Part shown: positions 26,132 to 37,533 of the stretch, piece by piece | Position numbering within the stretch: position 1 is the stretch's first letter | How the letters are laid out: each line of letters opens with the position of its first letter | DNA from: Salinibacterium sp. | GTDB lineage: Bacteria; Actinomycetota; Actinomycetes; Actinomycetales; Microbacteriaceae | Reading direction: 5' to 3' | Length of the DNA stretch: 64,000 nucleotides | NCBI GenBank assembly: GCA_019638845.1 | Contig: JAHBSZ010000001.1 | Coordinates: 558,001-622,000 of the forward strand | Notes under the pieces: model-generated | The model's database searches: none | Seen by the model: the letters and a program-made list of their open reading frames with translations, nothing else | What the model was told of the DNA's origin: nothing | Translations under genes and position numbers: made by a program

Positions 26132-27436
26132 ATGGCAGACCGCGAGTACGGGTTTCGCACCCGAGCAATCCACGCAGGCAACATCCCCGATGCCGTCACC
26201 GGCTCGCGCGCCTTACCGATCTACCAGACGAGCGCGTTCGTCTTCGACGACACAGCGGATGCCGCGGCCCGCTTCGCCCTCCAGAAGTACGGCAACATCT
26301 ACTCACGGCTGGCGAACCCAACGGTGGCCAGTTTCGAGGAGCGGGTTGCGTCCCTCGAAGGTGGACTCGGTGCCGTGGCTACGGCAAGCGGACTCAGCGC
26401 CCAGTTCATCACGTTCGCGTCCCTCGCCGGCGCTGGCGACCATGTCGTGTCCTCCGCCAACCTCTACGGCGGCAGCGTCACTCAGCTCGATGTCACGCTG
26501 CGCAGGTTCGGCATCGAGACGACCTTCGTGCGTTCATCCGACCCCGCCGAGTATGCCGCCGCGATCACCGACCAGACCAAGTTCATCTTTGCGGAGACCA
26601 TTGCCAACCCCTCCGGTGAGATCGCTGATATCGAAGGACTCGCCGATGTCGCCCACGCGCATCACCTACCCCTGATCATCGACTCGACGGTGGCGACGCC
26701 CTATCTGAACCGCCCGATCGAGTGGGGTGCCGACGTGGTGACGCACTCGGCTACCAAGTTCCTCGGTGGCGCGGGCACGACTCTCGGCGGCGTCGTCGTC
26801 GAGTCCGGTCGCTTCCACTGGGCCAATGATCGCTTCCCGCTCTTCGATCAACCGGTCCCCTCCTACGGCGGGCTTAACTGGCACGGCAACTTCGGCGAAT
26901 ACGCGTTCCTCACTCGCCTCCGCGCAGAACAGCTCCGCGACATCGGGCCCGCCCTGTCTCCGCACTCAGCATGGTTGCTCGCGACCGGTGTCGAGACCTT
27001 GCCCTTCCGCATGCAGGCCCACGTCGACAACGCGCGGATCGTCGCCGAGTGGCTCGACGCCGACCCCCGCATCGAGAAGGTGTTCTGGGCCGGGCTGCCC
27101 GAACACCCGCACTTCGAGCGTGCGAAGAAGTACCTTCCGAAGGGGCCCGGCTCGGTATTCTCCTTCGTCGTTCGTGCGACGGAAACGCAGAGCGGTCGCG
27201 AGGTCGGTCAGAAGTTCATCGAATCACTGAACCTCGCCAGCCACCTGGCCAACATCGGTGATGCCAAGACCCTCGTCATCCACCCCGCGTCCACCACACA
27301 CGCGCAACTCAGCGAGCAACAGCTCGTGGATGCGGGAGTACTGCCAGGGTTGGTGCGTGTCAGTGTGGGAATAGAGGACCCCGAGGACATCGTTGATGAC
27401 CTTGACCAGGCGCTGGCTGCGGCAACGAAGGGCTGA
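26132..27436 (+). CDS. metY: O-acetylhomoserine/O-acetylserine sulfhydrylase
   Basis: This 434-residue PLP enzyme of the Cys/Met metabolism family makes homocysteine from O-acetylhomoserine and sulfide. The PLP Lys209 lies in VTHSATKFLGGAGTTLGG. The N-terminal GFRTRAIHAGNIPD and the Tyr/Arg of GNIYSRLANPTV contact the phosphate in homologues. The length, longer than the 380-400 of MetB/MetC, and the segment HPHFERAKKYLPKGPGSVFSF point to MetY. Three bases after its stop begins a CoA-binding protein gene, a frequent partner in actinobacteria. No SAM riboswitch fits in the 51-base gap upstream. Confidence 0.93.
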   Translation: MADREYGFRTRAIHAGNIPDAVTGSRALPIYQTSAFVFDDTADAAARFALQKYGNIYSRLANPTVASFEERVASLEGGLGAVATASGLSAQFITFASLAGAGDHVVSSANLYGGSVTQLDVTLRRFGIETTFVRSSDPAEYAAAITDQTKFIFAETIANPSGEIADIEGLADVAHAHHLPLIIDSTVATPYLNRPIEWGADVVTHSATKFLGGAGTTLGGVVVESGRFHWANDRFPLFDQPVPSYGGLNWHGNFGEYAFLTRLRAEQLRDIGPALSPHSAWLLATGVETLPFRMQAHVDNARIVAEWLDADPRIEKVFWAGLPEHPHFERAKKYLPKGPGSVFSFVVRATETQSGREVGQKFIESLNLASHLANIGDAKTLVIHPASTTHAQLSEQQLVDAGVLPGLVRVSVGIEDPEDIVDDLDQALAAATKG

Positions 27437-27439
27437 TCG

Positions 27440-28012
27440 ATGTCGACATCACAATCCCAGACCACCCAACTTCCCAACGGGCTGACCTGTGAGATCCCGG
27501 CAAGCTCACCGCTTGCCAAGCTACTCAAGTCACAGCGCACCTGGGTCGGACCGGACGCCAAAGCGCGTCTCGCGATCCTGCGAGACGCGAAGTCGATCGC
27601 GATTGTCGGGGCGTCGCCCAATCCCGCGCGCTCCAGCTACTTCGTCGCTACGTACTTACTGCAGTCCAGCGACTATCGGGTCTATTTCGTGAACCCCATG
27701 GTCGATGAGATTCTGGGCCAGAAGTCCTACAAGTCGCTCGCCGACCTGCCAGAGGTGCCCGACATTGTCGATGTCTTCCGTAAAGCGAGCGATATCCCGT
27801 CTGTGATCGACGAGGTGCTCGCGGTCGGCGCGAAAACGGTGTGGGTGCAACTCGGCATCTGGAATCAGGATGCCGCGATCTACGGCGAATCCCAGGGCCT
27901 TACCGTCGTAATGGATCGCTGCCTCAAGGTCGAGCACGCGCGCTTCCATGGCGGCCTGCATCTGTTGGGCTTCGACACCGGGGTCATCACTGCGCGCAAG
28001 ACTGTGCGCTGA
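27440..28012 (+). CDS. CoA-binding domain protein (YccU-like)
   Basis: This 190-residue Rossmann-fold protein has the CoA-binding signature SIAIVGASPNPARSSYFVATYL followed by VYFVNPMVDEILGQ and SLADLPEVPDIVDVFR, as in YccU-type proteins. It later has VMDRCLKVEHARF, also conserved in that group. It begins three bases after metY, so the two are cotranslated, and a role around sulfur amino-acid metabolism is likely. No enzymatic activity is established for the family. Confidence 0.88.
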   Translation: MSTSQSQTTQLPNGLTCEIPASSPLAKLLKSQRTWVGPDAKARLAILRDAKSIAIVGASPNPARSSYFVATYLLQSSDYRVYFVNPMVDEILGQKSYKSLADLPEVPDIVDVFRKASDIPSVIDEVLAVGAKTVWVQLGIWNQDAAIYGESQGLTVVMDRCLKVEHARFHGGLHLLGFDTGVITARKTVR

Positions 28013-28078
28013 AGCCGAGTATTACCCCACGTTTCGTCGCCGCTGCGCGATCCGGATGACCGTCCGTACCGTTGAGAT

Positions 28079-28939
28079 ATGACCGGACCCCTGATCCCTT
28101 CTCCCTTCGTGTCCACCCCGCTCGTGTCGACACAGTGGCTTGCTGATCACCTAGGTGCAGACAAGCTCGTCGTTCTGGATGCGACGGTACTGCTCTACAC
28201 CCAGCCGAGCGGACGGCCCGGGTACCAGAGCGGTCACGAGAGCTACGTCGTCAACGGCCACGTGCCGGGCGCCGTGTTCGCCGACGTCATCGGTGAGCTT
28301 TCCGACACCGAAGCGGCTTTCCCGTTCACCAAACCCGATGCCGACACCTTTGCCGCCGCTGTCGGTGCCCTCGGGATCGACAATGAGACGACTGTCGTGG
28401 TCTATGACTCCGTCGCCGGGCAGTGGGCGGCCCGCGTGTGGTGGCTGTTCCGCTCGTTCGGATATGACGCCGTGGCGGTTCTCGACGGCGGACTCACAGC
28501 GTGGATTGCCGAGGGTAGGGAGACAGAGGTGGGGCACGTCGAGCCCTCCGGTGCGGTATTCGTAGCGCATGAGCGGCCGGAATCGTGGGTGAGCTCCGCA
28601 GAGGTACAGGCGATTGTGAACGGCGACGCCCCGGGCGTGCTCGTCTGCGGCATGCCCGCCAAGGAGTTCTCGGGAGAGACCGGCCGCACACCGATTCCCG
28701 GAAGCATCAACATTCCGGTCGGCGCTCTCGTCAACCGCGAGTCGAACCGACTCCTGGCCGGTCCCGAGTTACGCGCGACCTTAGCTCCCGTGCTCGACGC
28801 AGACCGCATCATCACCTACTGCAGCGGTGGGATCGCCGCGGCATCCGACGCCCTCGCCCTCGTGCTGGTCGGGCACACCAACGTCGCGCTGTACGACGGA
28901 TCGCTCAACGAGTGGGCAGCAGTGCAGCCAATTCGCTGA
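28079..28939 (+). CDS. Sulfurtransferase (tandem rhodanese, TST/SseA type)
   Basis: This 286-residue protein has two rhodanese domains. The N-terminal, inactive one shows [10 protein letters not shown] and [17 protein letters not shown]. The C-terminal one has the persulfide Cys248 in [15 protein letters not shown], together with [12 protein letters not shown] and the closing [10 protein letters not shown]. It should move sulfane sulfur from thiosulfate or 3-mercaptopyruvate to a thiophilic acceptor. Together with metY upstream it makes a small sulfur region. Its last 35 bases overlap the end of the DUF255 gene on the other strand. Confidence 0.93.
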   Translation: MTGPLIPSPFVSTPLVSTQWLADHLGADKLVVLDATVLLYTQPSGRPGYQSGHESYVVNGHVPGAVFADVIGELSDTEAAFPFTKPDADTFAAAVGALGIDNETTVVVYDSVAGQWAARVWWLFRSFGYDAVAVLDGGLTAWIAEGRETEVGHVEPSGAVFVAHERPESWVSSAEVQAIVNGDAPGVLVCGMPAKEFSGETGRTPIPGSINIPVGALVNRESNRLLAGPELRATLAPVLDADRIITYCSGGIAAASDALALVLVGHTNVALYDGSLNEWAAVQPIR

Positions 28940-30686
28940 CCGTCGTCACCGGCAAGCGACACACGAAGTCCTCGCAGACATACGCGGTCGTCGCACCCGC
29001 CCGCTGGGTTCGCCCTTCGAACAACTCGAATCCCGCCTGCGCCCACGCGGTCCCCTGCTCCACGCTCACCGCGATGCCGCCGTGTTGTCGAGCGACGGTC
29101 GCGAGTTCACCGCCACCCACAACGACGATCTGCCGAACCGGGCTGGCGAGCCGTGCCATCACCGTCAGTGCGGCCCCCAGCGATACCGGATGCCGCAGCG
29201 CGGCCTCGGCCACGCGCGCCATCGCCGCTCGTGCTGCGACCCGGTAGGGCTCGTGCGCGGTGACTAAGAACAGGCTGTGCGCCGCCGCTGCCATCGCGCT
29301 CAACCCGGACGGGTGCGCCCCGTCGCTCGGATCGGCCTCCACCGCGAGTCCCTGCGATGCGAGCACCGGATCCGCGCCGCCCGGCACGCCGAACGGCTCC
29401 CCCTCCTGCGCGAGAGAGGCGTCGACGAATGCTCGCGCGGCCATCGCATACCGAACCTCACCCGTCGCGGCTGCGAGTTGGAGTAGCCCGCAGGCGAGCA
29501 TCCCGAAGTCTTCGAGAGTGGCGTGCGCTGTCGAGACGACACCGCCGATGGATGCCCGAATCAGCCGCTCTCGAGCGTGGAACTCGAGCAAGAAGTCTGC
29601 CGCGCGCTGCGCTGTCGCAATCCAGTCCGGGCGGTCGAGCAGCATGCCTGCCAGCGAAAGACCTTCGATCGCGAGGCCGTTCCAGCCGGTAAGGATCTTC
29701 TCGTCGACGGGAGGTTTGTCGACGAGCTTCCTGCTTGCGGCGTCGAGCGAGTAGTAGAAACCTTCCACCCGACGACCGTCAACCGTGCTCTCGCTGTCCT
29801 GCGCACTCGCGAACCCGCCCGACGGCAACTGCATTGTCTCGAGCCACTGCGCCACGCCCTCAGCGACCTCGCTGTTGCCTGCCAGTGCGTAGGCCGCGAC
29901 GAGCTGCGCATTGTCATAGAGCATGCGCTCGTAATGCGGCTCATGCCAGTCGCGTTGGGTGGAGTAGCGAAAGAATCCGCCGTCGATCGGGTCGCGCAGG
30001 GGCGAGGCGGCCATGGCGTCCAGCGTTCGAGAGCCCAGTGGCGCTCGACGCTCAACGAGGAACCTGAGCACCGGTGAGACCGGGAACTTGGGTGCCCCGC
30101 CGAATCCGCCGTACGTGGCATCCTCGAGGGCTTCGAGCTCACCGAGCACCGGCTCGAAGTCGATGGGCAGGGCGCTGTCGACCGGATGCTGTTGTGCGAG
30201 TGCATCAACAATCGCGGCACCGTTGCGTTCCACCTCATCACGACGGTTGCGCCATGCGTCGACCACGGCATCGAGCACCTGACGAAACGCCGGATGCCCG
30301 GCCACCGGCTCGGGCGGCCAGTAGGTTCCGGCGAAGAACGCGCGCCCCTGCGGGGTCACGAACACGTTGAGCGGCCAGCCCAGGTTTCCTGTGAAGGCGG
30401 CAGCCGCGGCAAGGTAGGTCGAGTCGACCTCTGCATGCTCCTCGCGGTCGACTTTGATCGCGACGAAGTTCTCGTTCAGGTAGGCGGCGAGCCCGAGGTC
30501 GCTGAAGCTCTCGCGCGCCATGACGTGGCACCAATGGCACGTCGAATAACCGATCGAGACAAGCACGGGAACGTCGCGAGCAACGGCCTCGGCGAATGCT
30601 TCCGGGCCCCACTGCCACCAATCGACGGGGTTGCTCGCGTGCGAGCGCAGGTAGGGGCTCGCGGCGTCGGCAAGGCGGTTGGGCAT
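28905..30686 (-). CDS. Thioredoxin-fold/DUF255 protein (YyaL-like)
   Basis: This 593-residue protein has an N-terminal thioredoxin-like domain (about 1-160) with the diagnostic [13 protein letters not shown] and the CxxC motif [14 protein letters not shown]. The remainder is an alpha/alpha toroid like those of N-acylglucosamine epimerases, with [20 protein letters not shown] and [14 protein letters not shown]. The family (YyaL, human SPATA20) is widespread but its role is undetermined. The start is the ATG at 30686. It converges with the sulfurtransferase gene and their coding ends overlap. Confidence 0.9.
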   Translation of the reverse strand: MPNRLADAASPYLRSHASNPVDWWQWGPEAFAEAVARDVPVLVSIGYSTCHWCHVMARESFSDLGLAAYLNENFVAIKVDREEHAEVDSTYLAAAAAFTGNLGWPLNVFVTPQGRAFFAGTYWPPEPVAGHPAFRQVLDAVVDAWRNRRDEVERNGAAIVDALAQQHPVDSALPIDFEPVLGELEALEDATYGGFGGAPKFPVSPVLRFLVERRAPLGSRTLDAMAASPLRDPIDGGFFRYSTQRDWHEPHYERMLYDNAQLVAAYALAGNSEVAEGVAQWLETMQLPSGGFASAQDSESTVDGRRVEGFYYSLDAASRKLVDKPPVDEKILTGWNGLAIEGLSLAGMLLDRPDWIATAQRAADFLLEFHARERLIRASIGGVVSTAHATLEDFGMLACGLLQLAAATGEVRYAMAARAFVDASLAQEGEPFGVPGGADPVLASQGLAVEADPSDGAHPSGLSAMAAAAHSLFLVTAHEPYRVAARAAMARVAEAALRHPVSLGAALTVMARLASPVRQIVVVGGGELATVARQHGGIAVSVEQGTAWAQAGFELFEGRTQRAGATTAYVCEDFVCRLPVTTVSELAALLPTR

Positions 30687-30720
30687 GAGTTCAGTCTGCT
30701 ACCTCAACAGTGTTCTTTCA

Positions 30721-31923
30721 CTAGAACGGAGGAGGGTCGGCCTCGCGCAGGTTGCCGGTGGGACTCGTCCACACCGCCCGATCAGAGCCGCGAGGCTTCT
30801 CGACCTGCCACTTCGTCTGATGTTTCAGGGTGTGATGCTTGCGGCACCTCGGGACGAGATTCTGCGCGGTCGTCAGCCCTCCGCTCGCCCACGCTGTGGT
30901 GTGATCAAGATCACAGTTGATCGACCTCCGGCCGCACCCGGGAAAATCACAGGTGGCGTGTTGGACCCGCAGCCATCGCTTGAGCGCCGTAGTCGTTCGG
31001 TACTGGGTGGGGTCGAGCTGCAGCACCCCGCCCGTGACTGGGTTGGTGAGCAGTCGCGTGAGCGATGGGGCATCCCCCATGAGAACCCGAGCCGTGTCGA
31101 GATCGATCGGACCGACACCCTCGAGCAGTGCGGGCTCATCGGAGCGACCCAGGAGTGACAGGGCGGGGACAGTCAGTGCCACGCTCACGCGCGAATGCTG
31201 AGCGTCACCGATGAGAAGGTCGGCAAAGACATCAGTACGCAATTGAGCCATCGTCCGCGTTTCGTCGGGCTCGCGATATAGGTCGAATGCACTGCCGTCG
31301 AGCTGCGCGTTGACGCGTGAAATCTTCTCCGCCGAGAGGTAGGCATGCACCCAGCCCATGCCATCGCGTTCCAGTTGCGTGAACACGCGTCGCTGACGGG
31401 TCGCCACCTCATGTCGAGCTGCACGCGACGTCGCGTGCAGCTTTTCCCGCAGAGCATAGGCCTTCGCCCGAAATCGCGAGGGGGTCATCGTGCCAGCGAC
31501 ATCGGTGAGCTGCGTGTCGAACGCGCCCCAGAGCGCCGCCGGCAACTCCAACACCAATGACGCGGCCTCCCGTGCGTTCTGCGTCGAGACCTCGCCCTCG
31601 GTGAACAAACTCCAGAGCACAGGCATCCGTTCCCGCAAAGTGCTCGCGATATGACCCTGAGAACGGACTGTCGCCTCTGCCACGTTGAGGCGAATAGCCA
31701 AGTCTGCCGCGGCAGCGCGCACCGCCAACTCCACCGCATCGCCACGCAGCATCTGCTCATCGATGAAGACCTCCGGGTGGGCGGCCGCCTCTCGCAACGT
31801 GTTATCTATCGCCCGGAACGTCTCTGCCGACGCACGCCAGTGAACACGCTGCGCAAACTCGGCTTCAGCCATACCGAACATGACGCGGGTCTGCGCGAGT
31901 GCCGGGTCGAGGAGCGTATCCAT
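30721..31923 (-). CDS. DUF222/HNH endonuclease family protein (13E12-like)
   Basis: This 400-residue actinobacterial protein has an N-terminal helical DUF222 region and a C-terminal HNH nuclease fold. The HNH part reads CDFPGC, then NCDLDHTTAWASGG, then NLVPRCRKHHTLKHQ, giving the His-Asn-His residues and structural Cys residues. Family members are typically present in several copies per genome and are of unknown role, perhaps selfish or DNA-repair related. The motif is complete, so it is probably active. It is divergent from the MBL-fold gene at 31990. Confidence 0.9.
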   Translation of the reverse strand: MDTLLDPALAQTRVMFGMAEAEFAQRVHWRASAETFRAIDNTLREAAAHPEVFIDEQMLRGDAVELAVRAAAADLAIRLNVAEATVRSQGHIASTLRERMPVLWSLFTEGEVSTQNAREAASLVLELPAALWGAFDTQLTDVAGTMTPSRFRAKAYALREKLHATSRAARHEVATRQRRVFTQLERDGMGWVHAYLSAEKISRVNAQLDGSAFDLYREPDETRTMAQLRTDVFADLLIGDAQHSRVSVALTVPALSLLGRSDEPALLEGVGPIDLDTARVLMGDAPSLTRLLTNPVTGGVLQLDPTQYRTTTALKRWLRVQHATCDFPGCGRRSINCDLDHTTAWASGGLTTAQNLVPRCRKHHTLKHQTKWQVEKPRGSDRAVWTSPTGNLREADPPPF

Positions 31924-31989
31924 ACAGGTATGAGATCATTGGCCACTGACATTGACGAAACGCACTCGCGAGACGGCTAGTGTCGTCCT

Positions 31990-34408
<2,419 letters not shown>

Positions 34409-34452
34409 GATTCAGCTTTCGGAAGTGAGAGGCCTCCGAACGAACGCGTGAT

Positions 34453-34509
34453 TTAGCGGGAGACCTCGTGGGAAATGTGGACGTCACATGTCACGGCAAT
34501 GGTGGTCAT
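34453..34509 (-). CDS. Possible 18-residue small ORF upstream of the RIO kinase
   Basis: An ATG at 34509 is preceded seven bases upstream by GGGAG within AAGGGAGAACAGC, one of the stronger ribosome-binding sites in the window. It opens a frame for MTTIAVTCDVHISHEVSR and a TAA stop. It lies in the 136-base gap between the MBL-fold gene and the RIO kinase, 44 bases before the kinase start. I do not recognise the peptide and it has no attenuator-like codon run. It may be a leader peptide or chance. Confidence 0.35.
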   Translation of the reverse strand: MTTIAVTCDVHISHEVSR

Positions 34510-34519
34510 GCTGTTCTCC

Positions 34520-34553
34520 CTTCCGTCTCAGCGTTGCTTCCGTCTCAGTGTTG
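34520..34553. repeat. 17-bp tandem duplication across the MBL-fold gene stop codon
   Basis: CTTCCGTCTCAGCGTTG (34520-34536) is followed directly by CTTCCGTCTCAGTGTTG (34537-34553), differing at one base. The second copy contains the stop codon of the MBL-fold gene (minus strand). It is a simple local duplication with no known function. Confidence 0.7.
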
Positions 34554-35516
34554 GTGCTCAACGTAGCGCATTCGCATAGCAGTTTGCGAGAGGGCGGATG
34601 CCTGGTGAAATCCAGAGAGGCTCGCCCAGCCGCCGGTCCACGTGACCTGACTCGCGACCTCCCAGACCGTGGCATCCGGACGACGCGCCTGAATCGACTC
34701 GACCTCACGGGTGCGGGCCAGTTGATGTTCGCGGGATGCCCCGACGCGCTCCGCGAGATTGCGGAACACATAGCCGTGGCCCGGAGCCACCAGCGGGTCA
34801 CCGAGCGCCTCGACGAGGTCGAGCGAGTGCAGGTAGTCCGCGAGCGGATCGGCCGAGTCGCCGCCGAGCCCCACCCCCGGAAATATCGTCGGCAGCACGA
34901 GATCACCGGTGAACACCACGTCGCCCTCCACGAGGCAGATGCTGCCCGCAGTGTGGCCGGGCGTGTGCAACACCCGAACGTCGCGGCCGGGAATGTCAAG
35001 ACGCTGGCCGTGCTCCAGCATGACGTCGGCGGTGAGCTCGACGGGCCGGGTGTGGCCCACGATCGCCGCGATCGACTCGTGCAGTTGCTCGGGCACTCCC
35101 CACGCGCTGAGGTCGGGAACCGTCACCCCTCGCTGGGCGAACTCATCAAGCCCGCGCTGTTCCGCCGAGTGCACCTGCACGCGCGCGCCAGACGCCTCGC
35201 GGATGCGCGCGGCAAGACCCAGATGGTCGGAATGCAGGTGGGTGGCGGTCACCGATTCCACCCGGTCGAGCGACAGACCGACCGAGCTCAGCCCGTGAGA
35301 CAGGAGTTCGAGACTGCCGGGAAGGTCCCAACCCGTGTCAAGGAGGTGAACATTGGCCGCGGCATCCGGGAACGCGTAGACGAGCGTGTACGCCGGCGGA
35401 CCGACGGGCAGGGGCAGCGCGAACGCCCAGCGACCCTCACCGAGCGGGAGAGCCGCGGGCAGCTCCCCCGCCTCGTGCGCTGCGAACTGTGCCGCGTCGA
35501 AAGGTCGGAGAGTCAC
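34545..35516 (-). CDS. MBL-fold metallo-hydrolase (glyoxalase II/RNase Z-like fold)
   Basis: This 323-residue beta-lactamase-superfamily hydrolase has the full HxHxDH motif in ATHLHSDHLGLAA, then His in HTPGHTAGSICL, Asp in VFTGDLVLP, and His in VAPGHGYVF. The N-terminal sheet (HLLDTGWDLPGSLELL) is typical of LACTB2-like proteins, and the C-terminal helical region fits the same group. The GTG at 35516 overlaps the stop of the citrate synthase gene by four bases, so it may be read from the methylcitrate operon. A thioesterase activity on acyl-CoA is conceivable but unproven. Confidence 0.87.
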   Translation of the reverse strand: MTLRPFDAAQFAAHEAGELPAALPLGEGRWAFALPLPVGPPAYTLVYAFPDAAANVHLLDTGWDLPGSLELLSHGLSSVGLSLDRVESVTATHLHSDHLGLAARIREASGARVQVHSAEQRGLDEFAQRGVTVPDLSAWGVPEQLHESIAAIVGHTRPVELTADVMLEHGQRLDIPGRDVRVLHTPGHTAGSICLVEGDVVFTGDLVLPTIFPGVGLGGDSADPLADYLHSLDLVEALGDPLVAPGHGYVFRNLAERVGASREHQLARTREVESIQARRPDATVWEVASQVTWTGGWASLSGFHQASALSQTAMRMRYVEHQH

Positions 35517-36625
35517 TCGATGTGGCGCTCGGCCGGCCCGACATACTGCGACAGCGGGCGGATGAGCGCGTTGGCCTGCAACTGCTCCATGATGTGCGCC
35601 GTCCAACCGGTGATGCGTGCCGCAACGAACAGCGGCGTGAAAATCTCCGTGTCAAAGCCGATGAGGTGGTACGCGGGCCCGCTCGGGTAGTCGAGGTTCG
35701 GCTTGATGTTCTTCCGTTCGTTCATTGCGGTCTCAAGGGTGTCGTAGAGTTCCGCAAGCTCCGGCTGGCCGTACTGGGTGATGAGGGTGTCGAGCGCTGC
35801 CTTCATCGTGGGTACGCGCGAGTCGCCGTTCTTGTAGACGCGATGGCCGAACCCCATGATCTTGCGCTTCTCGGCGAGCGCGGCATCGAGCCACGCGACC
35901 GCCTTGTCGGCGGTACCGATCTCGTCGAAGACGTGCATGACCGCTTCGTTCGCTCCACCGTGCAGCGCACCCTTGAGCGCGCCGATCGCGCCCACGACCG
36001 CGGAGTACAGGTCGGCGAGGGTGGACGTGATCACGCGGGCGGTAAACGTCGAGGCGTTGAACGAGTGCTCCGCGTACAGGATCATCGACACGTCGAAGGC
36101 GTTGACGACGACCTCGTCGGGCATCTCGTCGAACGTCATGAACAGGAAGTTCGCCGAATAGCTCAGGTCGTCACGCGGCTCCACGAGGTGCAGTCCGCGA
36201 CGGCGACGCTGGTCGTAGGCGACGATCGAGGGCAGCTGAGCAAACAGCCGCATTGATTTGGCGAGGTTCGACGAGGGACTCGAGTCTGCGGCATCCGGGT
36301 CGCTCGCGCCGACAACACTCACAGCGGTGCGAACGACATCCATGGGATGCGCGGTCACGGGTAGTTCGTCGATAACACGCTTCACCCGCTCGTCGAGGTG
36401 GCGCAACGACCGTTCGAGGGTCTCAAACTCGGCGAGCTGTTTCGCGTCGGGGAGTTCCCCGTTCCACAGCAGATAGGCGACCTCCTCGAAGGTCGCCTTC
36501 TCGGCAAGCTCTTGCACGGGGTATCCGCGATACAGCAGGGAGTTGGTGTCGGGATTGACCTTGGAGATCGAGGTGGTGTCAACGACGACCCCCGCGAGCC
36601 CCTTCTTGATGTCGATCTCAGTCAT
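35513..36625 (-). CDS. prpC: 2-methylcitrate synthase (citrate synthase family)
   Basis: This 370-residue short-form citrate synthase condenses propionyl-CoA with oxaloacetate in the methylcitrate cycle. Catalytic residues are seen as His in LYAEHSFNASTF, His in GALHGGANEAV, and Asp in IGFDTEIFTP. The length and N-terminal TEIDIKKGLAGVVVDTT match bacterial PrpC. It begins two bases after prpB, and its stop overlaps the next MBL-fold gene. The operon context makes methylcitrate synthase more likely than housekeeping GltA. Confidence 0.92.
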   Translation of the reverse strand: MTEIDIKKGLAGVVVDTTSISKVNPDTNSLLYRGYPVQELAEKATFEEVAYLLWNGELPDAKQLAEFETLERSLRHLDERVKRVIDELPVTAHPMDVVRTAVSVVGASDPDAADSSPSSNLAKSMRLFAQLPSIVAYDQRRRRGLHLVEPRDDLSYSANFLFMTFDEMPDEVVVNAFDVSMILYAEHSFNASTFTARVITSTLADLYSAVVGAIGALKGALHGGANEAVMHVFDEIGTADKAVAWLDAALAEKRKIMGFGHRVYKNGDSRVPTMKAALDTLITQYGQPELAELYDTLETAMNERKNIKPNLDYPSGPAYHLIGFDTEIFTPLFVAARITGWTAHIMEQLQANALIRPLSQYVGPAERHIE

Positions 36626-36627
36626 TT

Positions 36628-37533
36628 CTACTTGCCTTTCGGAACCGTGAAGTTGAACACCGAGGTGTCAAAGGCGTTGTACGCCTCGTAGTCGAGCAAC
36701 TCGTACAGTCTTGCGCGAGTCTGCATCTGCGGCACCTGCGAATTCAGCGATCCCTCGGAAACGAGGGCATCGAGCCCGCGCTCGGCGGCACCCATCGCGA
36801 TCCGGAGCAGGCTCACCGGGTAGATGACGATGTTGATGCCGACGTCAGCCAGCTGCTGGGTGGAGAATAGTTCGCTCTTGCCGAACTCGGTCATGTTCGC
36901 GAGGATCGGCACGTCGATGGCCTTACGGACGGCCTCGAACTCACTGAGGTCGGCCATGGCTTCCGGGAAGATCGCGTCGGCGCCAGCGTCCACGAGCGCT
37001 TTCGCGCGGTCGATCGCGGCATCGAGGCCGTCGACGGCACGGATGTCGGTGCGCGCCATGATGAGCAGGTTCGAGTCGCGGCGAGCGTCGACAGCGGCAC
37101 GGATTCGCTTGGTCGACGTTTCGAGATCGACCACCGCTTTGCCGTCGAGGTGTCCGCAGCGTTTCGGGTTCACCTGGTCTTCGATGTGGAGACCTGCGAC
37201 ACCCGCGTCTTCGAGGGTCTGCACCGTCCGGGCCACGTTCATCGGTTCACCGAAGCCGGTGTCGGCATCGATGAGGGCCGGGAGTTCGGTCATCCGGGCG
37301 ATCTGTTGACCCCGACCGGCCACCTCACTGAGTGTCGTGAGCCCGATGTCGGGTAGCCCGAGGTCTGCCGCGAGTACCGCACCGGAGATGTAGACCCCTT
37401 CGAAGCCCTTGTCCTCGATGAGCCGCGCGCTCACCGGGTTGAACGCGCCCGGAAACCGTAGGAGTTCGCCGGTGGCGAGAGCCGCACGCAGGTTGATGCG
37501 TTTCTGGACGGCAGTGGTCTGGGAGTACAGCAT
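36628..37533 (-). CDS. prpB: 2-methylisocitrate lyase
   Basis: This 301-residue enzyme of the isocitrate lyase/PEP mutase family cleaves 2-methylisocitrate into pyruvate and succinate. The active-site Cys lies in NPKRCGHLDGKAVV and the metal site in PALIDADTGFGEP. The N-terminal RFPGAFNPVSARLIEDKGFEG is characteristic of PrpB. Its ATG shares one base with the prpD stop, so translation is coupled. It sits between prpD and prpC in the methylcitrate operon. Confidence 0.95.
   Translation of the reverse strand: MLYSQTTAVQKRINLRAALATGELLRFPGAFNPVSARLIEDKGFEGVYISGAVLAADLGLPDIGLTTLSEVAGRGQQIARMTELPALIDADTGFGEPMNVARTVQTLEDAGVAGLHIEDQVNPKRCGHLDGKAVVDLETSTKRIRAAVDARRDSNLLIMARTDIRAVDGLDAAIDRAKALVDAGADAIFPEAMADLSEFEAVRKAIDVPILANMTEFGKSELFSTQQLADVGINIVIYPVSLLRIAMGAAERGLDALVSEGSLNSQVPQMQTRARLYELLDYEAYNAFDTSVFNFTVPKGK

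Noticed and set aside
28905-28939. Frameshift or misannotation at the convergent overlap of the sulfurtransferase and DUF255 genes
   Set aside because: Both proteins keep family-like C-termini ([10 protein letters not shown] for one, [12 protein letters not shown] for the other), so a true 35-base overlap is the simpler reading.
34520-34553. Start of a CRISPR array or attachment site
   Set aside because: Only two adjacent copies of a 17-base unit without spacers, and no cas or integrase genes.
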